DNA from: Candidatus Odinarchaeota archaeon
GTDB taxonomy: Archaea > Asgardarchaeota > JAGGXT01
NCBI GenBank assembly: GCA_021162905.1
Contig: JAGGXT010000024.1
Coordinates: 1-6,404 of the forward strand
Direction: 5' to 3'
Length of the DNA stretch: 6,404 nt
The position numbers and the translations under genes are program-made. Of the stretch, positions 1-4,802 are shown one piece after another (within the stretch, counting starts at the first letter, position 1; each line of letters begins with the position of its first letter). The notes under the pieces are model-generated. The model had not been told where the DNA came from and made no database searches. It saw only the letters and a list, made by a program, of their open reading frames with translations.

Positions 1-558
1 CAAAATGATGAAATAGTCGAACAGCATGATATAAAAAATGTTTCATTTATAACAATTAATACTTCTCAGCTTTATGACGGTGTGACTCTATTCTCTTGGA
101 TAATAGTGGACTCTGCAGGAAATACTGTTATAAAGAATTTAACTTACTTTATAGATAATACGCGGCCAGTGGTAAATATACTTGCTCCACTTGCAGGAGT
201 TGAAATAAATGAAACCGTCAAAATTGCATGGAACATTACAGAAACTAATCTAAAGAGAGTTCTTCTAAAAATCGACAACATTACGTTCGATGTCACTAAT
301 GTTACAGAGGTTATGTGGAATACAAAAACTACCGAAAATGGAGTACATACAATTACCATAATTGCAGAAGACCTTGCTGGAAATGTTGGGCAAGCTTCAA
401 TACAAGTAAATGTAAATAATACAGTTATTGAGCAACAAGCTTCACAGCCTCAACCTAGCGAATTCCCATCCGTATTATACATTGCGGTAAGTGGTGTTGC
501 TGGTTTAGTTACTGGTGTATTAATTGCAACTTTAATTAGTAAGAAAAAATCTTTCTAA
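1..558 (+). CDS. Ig-like-domain surface protein with C-terminal membrane anchor (5' end missing)
   Basis: The frame is open from base 1, so the gene starts outside the window; a GTG at 82 is internal. The visible 185 residues comprise the end of one Ig-like/bacterial-adhesin-like beta domain (about 1-52, with VDSAGN near 36-41 and FIDNTRP at 50-56), then a complete second one (about 56-141, with NILAP at 59-63 and AEDLAGN at 122-128). A Q/P/S linker (144-157) follows, then a single hydrophobic segment (about 158-179) and a short basic tail SKKKSF. Eight N-X-S/T sequons precede the linker, as expected for a glycosylated archaeal exterior protein. I infer a cell-surface or S-layer-associated protein anchored by its C-terminus with the beta domains outside. 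A ligand or enzymatic domain may lie in the missing N-terminal part. The fold is recognised from the alternating beta pattern and D-x-AGN/DNTxP motifs, not from a family search. Confidence 0.85.
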   Translation, partial: QNDEIVEQHDIKNVSFITINTSQLYDGVTLFSWIIVDSAGNTVIKNLTYFIDNTRPVVNILAPLAGVEINETVKIAWNITETNLKRVLLKIDNITFDVTNVTEVMWNTKTTENGVHTITIIAEDLAGNVGQASIQVNVNNTVIEQQASQPQPSEFPSVLYIAVSGVAGLVTGVLIATLISKKKSF

Positions 559-575
559 CTTTTTTATTTCTTTTA
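559..575 (+). terminator. T-rich archaeal termination tract
   Basis: Directly after the TAA of the surface-protein gene comes a run of T residues broken only by single A and C bases. Archaeal RNA polymerase terminates on such U-rich tracts without needing a hairpin. The next ATG lies five bases beyond, so termination may be partial, or the tract may double as upstream promoter sequence for the small gene. Confidence 0.4.
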
Positions 576-580
576 TTGAT

Positions 581-991
581 ATGTCTACTAATATTCCTTG
601 GATTTATTATTCAGGTGTTACTTTAGCAGTTGATGAATTTTTTTCCTCTCCTCTCCTTCATCCAGTGTTAAGAGAAGGAAAAATATTGTACCAAAGAAAA
701 GATTTTAACCTAAACAATTTGATTAGCTTCGAGCCCTATGTTATTGTCACATACGACCTTAGTACTATTCACAAATCCGTAGATAAAGTAAAGTTTATTC
801 ACAGACTATTCGGTAGAAAAGCTGGCAAATACTCATATAAGGGGATTCTGGATAGCCTTGGGGGCTTTAAAATAGGCAGAAACGCAATTATGCTTCCATT
901 TAAAAATTTAAACGGGCTAACTGAGTTTCTAGATAAAAATAATGTGAGATATGTCCTGAGGTACGTGTGGCTACCTAAAGTTAAGTCATAA
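581..991 (+). CDS. small protein of unknown function, 136 residues
   Basis: I do not recognise this protein. It begins at the first ATG after the surface-protein gene, 22 bases from its stop, with no clear Shine-Dalgarno. It could be translated from a leaderless message or be coupled to the upstream gene. It has no signal peptide or membrane span, so it is probably cytoplasmic. The N-terminal half (1-60) has hydrophobic beta-like stretches such as PYVIVTYDL (52-60). The C-terminal half looks like a compact alpha/beta unit: a basic helix KFIHRLFGRK (71-80), then GILDSLGGFKIGRNAIMLPF (88-107), a helix NLNGLTEFLDKNN (109-121) and a strand VRYVLRYVWLP (122-132). The G/R-rich, positively charged middle would suit nucleic-acid or phosphate binding, but this is a guess. 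Amino-acid composition and codon use resemble its + strand neighbours, so it is very likely a real gene. Confidence 0.75.
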   Translation: MSTNIPWIYYSGVTLAVDEFFSSPLLHPVLREGKILYQRKDFNLNNLISFEPYVIVTYDLSTIHKSVDKVKFIHRLFGRKAGKYSYKGILDSLGGFKIGRNAIMLPFKNLNGLTEFLDKNNVRYVLRYVWLPKVKS

Positions 992-1013
992 GTGCAATAT
1001 TCTCGCTTCAACC

Positions 1014-1056
1014 ATAAATATCTATAAATATGTCTCCTTAAGCCAAAGATTTAAAT
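1014..1056 (+). promoter_or_regulatory. candidate promoter region of the DUF885 gene
   Basis: Two identical TATA-like octamers ATAAATAT lie at 1014-1021 and 1024-1031. A third element, CCAAAGATTTAAAT, resembles BRE plus TATA and ends at 1056. All would place transcription starts between about 1045 and 1085, giving the metallopeptidase gene an untranslated leader of 60-100 bases. A weaker alternative, TTTATTTTT at 1101-1109, would start transcription near 1130. Which is used cannot be decided from sequence. Confidence 0.4.
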
Positions 1057-1112
1057 GAGTAAAAGGAGAAATTACCTTTCACTAACAATTTGGCAGTAAC
1101 TTTATTTTTCCA

Positions 1113-1137
1113 CACCAAGTTAAAAGAATGCTTGGTG
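1113..1137 (+). promoter_or_regulatory. 7-bp inverted repeat covering the ribosome-binding site
   Basis: CACCAAG at 1113-1119 and CTTGGTG at 1131-1137 are perfect reverse complements with an 11-base loop, and a U-G pair could close it further. The right arm contains GGTG of the SD match GGTGAT (1134-1139), which lies eight bases before the ATG at 1148. If transcription starts upstream, the folded mRNA would hide the SD, a possible thermal or ligand-responsive switch. If transcription starts near 1130, the element would instead be a DNA operator. Confidence 0.45.
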
Positions 1138-1147
1138 ATTAGTAGTG

Positions 1148-2755
1148 ATGGATAAAGAATTCGAAGAATTTGTTGAAGATGTTTTTAGAACATCCCTTAA
1201 CCTGAATCCAATTAGCGGCACTTATCTGGGCCTACACGAATATAACACTATCATGCCAGTGGTCTCAAAGTATAGCTTTAGATTCCAAGTAACATTCACA
1301 GAGAAAATGTTAGATATGCTGCAAGAGTTCCCAGATGAGAAATTATCACCGTCCAATAGAATAGATAAGCTTGTTCTGGAAAGATTGGCAAAAATATGGC
1401 TTTTCGATCTAAAGGAACTAGAAACATGGCGTAAGGACTTTGATGCCGCATATCTTATAAGTGGAGCTATCTATGGCATAGTCATTAAAAACTATGCTCC
1501 CTTTAATGTAAGATTGAGTCACATTACCTCCAGAGTTAAAGAAACCGACAGAATAGTGCGAGAGACCATAAGTAGAGTTGATAAGCCAGTAAAAACATGG
1601 GCAAAAATAGATCAAGAGGTATCCCAAATGACAATAGGATTCTTCGAACTAATAACAAATATTGCGAAATCTGAAGGCGTAGATAAAGAAACAATGGACA
1701 CTTGGATAGAAACAAAAGAGAAGGCAAAAGAATCACTTACTAAATACTATCACCACCTTGAAGAAGTTGCACAAAAAGCTGAAGATAACTGGACTTTAGG
1801 CAAGGAAAAATTTGTAAAACTACTAAGGCTAAGAGGAATAAAAGAATCCTTAGAAGAACTGACAGCAATGGCCGAAAAAATAAAAGCGGAAACCCTTGAA
1901 GAATTAGAAAAAATCGCAAAGGAAATCGACCCAAAAAAGAGCTGGAAAGAAGTCCTTAACATGATTCGTGCTGACCATCCTAAGACAGCTGAAGAGGTAA
2001 TAGAGGCGTATAAAAAGGCCATGAACGAGGCCCGAGAAATTGTTAAAAGTGGCAATTTTGTTCCATATCCCCAAGGTGAAGAGCTAATCGTTACAATGAC
2101 ACCACCACCATTTCAGCCCTTACTACCAATAGCCGCATATTTGAGTCCAGGAAAATTCGAAAAACAAGTTGGTATATACATGGTAACCCCGTTGGAAGAT
2201 CGACTAAAGGAACATAACTACGCAAGTATTAAAAATACCAGCTTCCATGAGGCATACCCTGGTCATCACCTCCAGTTAGTTTGGGCTAATAAAAATAAAT
2301 CATTGGCAAGAATATTGGTTCAAGCTCCAGAATTTGTTGAAGGGTGGGCACATTACGTTGAAGAACTGATGATAACAAAAGGGTATGGCGATAAGAAGGT
2401 TAGAATGGCACAACTGGAAGATCAATTGTTCAGATGTATTAGAGTAATCGTTGATATAAAAATGAGCACTGGAGAATTTACTTTTGAAGATGCCGTAAAT
2501 TACATGACCAAAGAACTCGGATGGTCAAGAAGCGTAATTGAATCCGAAGTCAAGAGATACACCAAAACTCCAGGATACCAGCTGAGCTACTTGTACGGAA
2601 AAGTAAAGATTAAACAACTAAGAGAAAAGGTGAAGAACATTCTAAAGGATAAGTTCAACGAGTATGAATACCATAAAGCCATATTAGAAGAAGGTAACCT
2701 ACCACTCGATATACTCGAAGACGTGGTTATTAAAAAGCTAACATCCTCTAATTAA
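1148..2755 (+). CDS. DUF885-family predicted zinc metallopeptidase
   Basis: This 535-residue protein carries the DUF885 signature. HEAYPGHHLQ (367-376) supplies probable zinc-binding and catalytic His/Glu residues. EGWAHYVEEL (398-407) begins with the likely third ligand, Glu398. The family also shows the conserved RVIVDIKMSTGEFTFEDA (432-449) and TPGYQLSYLYGK (474-485) blocks, all present here. The first ~300 residues are mainly helical, with long K/E-rich helices. Length is normal for the family and all key residues are intact. There is no signal peptide, so the enzyme should be cytoplasmic, unlike many bacterial members that are exported. The family is predicted to hydrolyse peptides, but the natural substrate is not established. 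I chose the ATG at 1148, eight bases after the SD match GGTGAT; a GTG one codon earlier (1145) is equally open. It converges with the regulator gene across only 19 bases. It uses A-ending codons (GAA, AAA, ATA, AGA) heavily. Confidence 0.9.
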   Translation: MDKEFEEFVEDVFRTSLNLNPISGTYLGLHEYNTIMPVVSKYSFRFQVTFTEKMLDMLQEFPDEKLSPSNRIDKLVLERLAKIWLFDLKELETWRKDFDAAYLISGAIYGIVIKNYAPFNVRLSHITSRVKETDRIVRETISRVDKPVKTWAKIDQEVSQMTIGFFELITNIAKSEGVDKETMDTWIETKEKAKESLTKYYHHLEEVAQKAEDNWTLGKEKFVKLLRLRGIKESLEELTAMAEKIKAETLEELEKIAKEIDPKKSWKEVLNMIRADHPKTAEEVIEAYKKAMNEAREIVKSGNFVPYPQGEELIVTMTPPPFQPLLPIAAYLSPGKFEKQVGIYMVTPLEDRLKEHNYASIKNTSFHEAYPGHHLQLVWANKNKSLARILVQAPEFVEGWAHYVEELMITKGYGDKKVRMAQLEDQLFRCIRVIVDIKMSTGEFTFEDAVNYMTKELGWSRSVIESEVKRYTKTPGYQLSYLYGKVKIKQLREKVKNILKDKFNEYEYHKAILEEGNLPLDILEDVVIKKLTSSN

Positions 2756-2762
2756 AGCAAAT

Positions 2763-2774
2763 CATAAAAAGAAA
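2763..2774 (-). terminator. U-rich terminator of the - strand regulator gene
   Basis: Read on the - strand, the bases just after the TGA of the regulator gene are TTTCTTTTTATG, a U-rich tract suited to archaeal intrinsic termination. It fills most of the 19-base gap between the two convergent genes. Confidence 0.45.
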
Positions 2775-4382
2775 TCATTCCTCTATCGCACGCCATCTCC
2801 TTTTTTCAGAGTCCCAAAACTCCTTTGGAAACCTATATACCCCTCCACTTGTCTTCCCAAAGTGAGCCTCAAAATGATCAAAATACTTTGAAAAAATTGC
2901 ATGCATTGCTTCTGCCACCTTTACCTGCATTCCTGAAGGAACATTAATAAATGCAACAACCTCTGCCTCCCTTTTACTTACCTCATTAAGATAACCTATA
3001 AATGACGGAAATTCGTTCAATGCAGCAAACGAAATAAAACATAAATCAGGACTGCCTACATAATAAGTGAAAATCGTTTCATTAAGCCCAGTAAAATTAA
3101 CATACCACATGTCTATCAGAATACCCATCATCCTCAACTTCTTGATAGACTCTAAAACGTCATTCGGACTCTTCTTTAGCTTCCTCGCTAACTCTCTAAC
3201 ACCCTTTACACCATTCCATATCTCATTCAAAATCTCAATGTCCAGCCTATTAATCTGCTCTAATGGAATATTCCTCAAGCTTATTTGCTCTATGCCCGAA
3301 TAGCCAACAACTTCAAAATTAAGCGATGAAAAAAGCTTATCACACCACCCCATCCAAGTGTCTGGCACAACAAACCATCTTTTCGCAACCGGATCATATT
3401 TCCTAAAATTGTAACTCATGAAAATACTATCTGGCGAAATAGACCTAATTTTATACTTCGACGATAACGAAACATCTCTAACCACCTGCTTGTAATATGA
3501 AATATTCTTAGCGTTCTTTGGAATCGCATACGTTAAAACTACTCCTCCTCTCGAATCATAATACTCAAACTTGGAATATAAAAATGGCAACTTCAACAAC
3601 TGCTTAACAACCTTATCGCTCAACCTCGCTCCATCAACCCATAAAAACATCGGAACAAGCCCAATCTTCGATAAACTAACCTTCCTATATGGAATAATCA
3701 CCGAAAGCTCCTTTAACCTCCTAAAACACCTATAAACCTTATTGTACTTCACACCAAAAACCTTCGCAATCCTCTCTACACTATCAGTCGGATTCTCCAA
3801 AAGATAATTTATCAGCCTCCACTCAAACTCATCAAACTCATAAACATGCGAACTCATATAATCCTCAAGCACCTTAAAATACCCATACTTGTCAAGAACT
3901 ATACCATACTTCTCATACGACTTGAATAAACTATACAAATCCCTAAGAAAACCTTCACCCTTAAGCCTGTAAAATACTGGAAACGAATAGGGAGCATGAT
4001 ACCTTATGCCATGTAACCTCTCCGGCTGCGAAACTCGGTACCATAAATCATGCCAATCCTTTGCCTCCTTCTTCGACAACCTCTCTAAAGCATATTCCCA
4101 GCCAAAATCCCTAGACTCATCAAGCCCCTTTATGCTATCTGGCAATAACATATTGAAAGCCTCTCTCATTAAAACAGCATTGAACCGATAATCCCCAAAA
4201 TCGTAAACCTCTAATGTGGAACCACTCAGTCTGCATCCATATCCTCTGTTCTCCTCCAGTAACCTCTCATCAGACATGACCCTAACATCAATCTCTGGAA
4301 CCTTATATTCCCTTAACTCAAGATATTCCAAAACATCATTCATGACACCCTTAAACACATTAGCTCCTTCCATTCCAGCCAT
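2775..4382 (-). CDS. double winged-helix Lrp/AsnC-like transcriptional regulator with extra N-terminal domain
   Basis: This 535-residue protein contains two AsnC-type DNA-binding units. Residues 184-232 (DEFEWRLINYLLENPTDS, then IAKVFGVKYNKVYRCFRRLK) and 377-425 (INRLDIEILNEIW, then VRELARKLKKSPNDVLESIKKL) each give helix, recognition helix and a short wing. Each is followed by about 80 residues of alternating strands and helices (240-322 and 426-505) that resemble the Lrp effector (RAM-like) fold. Ordinary Lrp proteins have one such pair in about 150 residues. Residues 1-170 form a separate domain I cannot name. No signal peptide or membrane span is seen, so it acts in the cytoplasm on DNA. 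The ATG at 4382 follows a GAGGT SD after ten bases; the Met at residue 4 is an alternative start. It is divergent from the CRISPR array, with 420 bases between. It prefers GAG, AAG, GTT and AGG codons, unlike the metallopeptidase gene. The regulated genes are unknown. Confidence 0.75.
   Translation of the reverse strand: MAGMEGANVFKGVMNDVLEYLELREYKVPEIDVRVMSDERLLEENRGYGCRLSGSTLEVYDFGDYRFNAVLMREAFNMLLPDSIKGLDESRDFGWEYALERLSKKEAKDWHDLWYRVSQPERLHGIRYHAPYSFPVFYRLKGEGFLRDLYSLFKSYEKYGIVLDKYGYFKVLEDYMSSHVYEFDEFEWRLINYLLENPTDSVERIAKVFGVKYNKVYRCFRRLKELSVIIPYRKVSLSKIGLVPMFLWVDGARLSDKVVKQLLKLPFLYSKFEYYDSRGGVVLTYAIPKNAKNISYYKQVVRDVSLSSKYKIRSISPDSIFMSYNFRKYDPVAKRWFVVPDTWMGWCDKLFSSLNFEVVGYSGIEQISLRNIPLEQINRLDIEILNEIWNGVKGVRELARKLKKSPNDVLESIKKLRMMGILIDMWYVNFTGLNETIFTYYVGSPDLCFISFAALNEFPSFIGYLNEVSKREAEVVAFINVPSGMQVKVAEAMHAIFSKYFDHFEAHFGKTSGGVYRFPKEFWDSEKRRWRAIEE
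2801..2806 (+). terminator. T6 tract, possible + strand terminator
   Basis: Six consecutive T residues on the + strand lie about 45 bases past the metallopeptidase stop, inside the 3' end of the opposing gene. The gap itself has no T tract on this strand, so the metallopeptidase message probably ends here and overlaps the regulator message by some tens of bases. Confidence 0.3.
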
Positions 4383-4392
4383 AACACTTCTT

Positions 4393-4397
4393 ACCTC
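4393..4397 (-). promoter_or_regulatory. Shine-Dalgarno of the regulator gene
   Basis: On the - strand this reads GAGGT, complementary to the 3' end of archaeal 16S rRNA, ten bases before the ATG at 4382. It supports that start over the internal Met at codon 4, which has only GGAATGG-type sequence before it. Confidence 0.5.
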
Positions 4398-4416
4398 ATT
4401 ACCTAAAACACTTAAC

Positions 4417-4431
4417 GATATACACTATATC
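4417..4431. promoter_or_regulatory. 15-bp interrupted palindrome at the regulator promoter, candidate operator
   Basis: GATATA-CAC-TATATC is a perfect 6-3-6 inverted repeat. It lies between the regulator's candidate TATA box and its SD, over the predicted transcription start. Lrp/AsnC proteins bind palindromes of about 13-15 bp and commonly repress their own genes, so an autoregulatory site is a reasonable inference. Confidence 0.4.
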
Positions 4432-4436
4432 ACTAC

Positions 4437-4456
4437 TTATACATAAATTTTTAATC
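4437..4456 (-). promoter_or_regulatory. candidate promoter of the regulator gene
   Basis: Read on the - strand, GATTAAAAA (BRE-like, purine/A-rich) is followed by TTTATGTATAA (TATA-like). A start about 25 bases downstream falls near 4416, giving a leader of about 33 bases that includes the GAGGT site. Confidence 0.4.
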
Positions 4457-4510
4457 TCAGAATTCTGAAACTTTCTCCCTCAACACACTAAAACTTGAAA
4501 AATCTTTTCA

Positions 4511-4526
4511 TTTGCGCATGCGAAAA
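4511..4526. promoter_or_regulatory. imperfect palindrome abutting the distal leader promoter
   Basis: The perfect 8-bp palindrome CGCATGCG (4515-4522) is extended to TTTGCGCATGCGAAAA with one mismatched pair. It is a G+C-rich island in an A+T-rich stretch and overlaps the BRE of the promoter at 4521-4535. A bound dimeric regulator here would block or recruit TFB, so I read it as a candidate operator. Confidence 0.35.
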
Positions 4527-4535
4527 ATTTAAATA
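4521..4535 (+). promoter_or_regulatory. BRE/TATA promoter, distal in the CRISPR leader
   Basis: CGAAAAA (BRE-like) directly followed by TTTAAATA is close to the ideal archaeal promoter. Transcription would start near 4557-4560. There is no credible gene after it, so it most likely makes a long leader/pre-crRNA transcript or a small RNA. Confidence 0.5.
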
Positions 4536-4693
4536 CCCAAAAAATAACACCGTTATCATAAGCAAAATGACTTCTAAACAATTATTTATCAAAAATAAAT
4601 GATTAAAATTCTCATTTTATTTTCTAAAGTATTTTGAACCTATATTTGGTGAAAAGAAAGCACCATATTTGATATCACACTGTTATTATACAC

Positions 4694-4708
4694 CGAAAAA
4701 TTTAAAAA
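4694..4708 (+). promoter_or_regulatory. BRE/TATA promoter, middle of the CRISPR leader
   Basis: CGAAAAATTTAAAAA repeats the core of the distal promoter. The expected start is near 4730, about 70 bases before the first repeat, a suitable distance for pre-crRNA transcription. Confidence 0.45.
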
Positions 4709-4756
4709 GAAAATACCACTTTTTCCTTGTTTGTCTCAAATTTTTGAGATCCACAA

Positions 4757-4769
4757 GCTGACACTCAGC
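4757..4769. promoter_or_regulatory. interrupted palindrome in the repeat-proximal leader
   Basis: GCTGA-CAC-TCAGC is a perfect 5-3-5 inverted repeat ending 33 bases before the first repeat and just upstream of the third GAAAAATTTA copy. Its CAC centre matches that of the palindrome at 4417-4431, although the arms differ. It could be a regulator site or a leader motif that directs spacer integration. Confidence 0.35.
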
Positions 4770-4772
4770 GCA

Positions 4773-4786
4773 GAAAAATTTATTAG
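4773..4786 (+). promoter_or_regulatory. third TATA-like element next to the first repeat
   Basis: GAAAAATTTATTAG shares the core of the two upstream promoters. If used as a TATA box, the start would fall near 4808, inside the first repeat, so it may instead be an integration or protein-binding motif. Confidence 0.3.
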
Positions 4787-4802
4787 GAACTTTCAACATA
4801 CC

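Larger units (their letters stand above)
4383..4802. other. gene-free divergent control region and CRISPR leader
   Basis: These 420 bases separate the regulator start from the first CRISPR repeat. They are very A+T-rich and contain no convincing gene. The left 75 bases hold the regulator's promoter, palindrome and SD. The rest has the features of a CRISPR leader: low complexity, promoter elements reading toward the array, and a position directly beside the first repeat. The core GAAAAATTTA occurs three times (4522-4531, 4695-4704, 4773-4782). A small stem-loop, TGGTG (4647-4651) with CACCA (4661-4665), is flanked by two copies of ATATTTG (4642-4648, 4665-4671). I saw no stretch complementary to the repeat that could be a tracrRNA. 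Confidence 0.6.

Noticed and set aside
144..1011. Minus-strand frames at 144-359 and 799-1011
   Set aside because: Antisense to well-supported genes, without recognisable protein features.
1418..2055. Minus-strand open frames inside the metallopeptidase gene
   Set aside because: They are shadows of a clearly coding + strand frame with intact family motifs and have no promoter or SD of their own.
3067..4446. Plus-strand open frames opposite the regulator gene (3067-3303, 4006-4191, 4216-4446)
   Set aside because: They have low-complexity, S/L-rich composition caused by the regulator's G/T-rich coding strand; no independent coding evidence.
4567..4761. Micro-ORF MTSKQLFIKNK (4567-4602) just after the distal leader promoter, followed in the same frame by 52 open codons
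   Set aside because: It looked like a small gene broken by one TGA. There is no SD, the composition is simply A+T-rich, the long part has no ATG start, and it overlaps leader promoter elements. Chance is the simpler explanation.
4383..4802. tracrRNA anti-repeat in the leader
   Set aside because: I looked for the complement of the repeat's 3' half and of its hairpin and found no match beyond a few bases. If the system needs a tracrRNA it is elsewhere.
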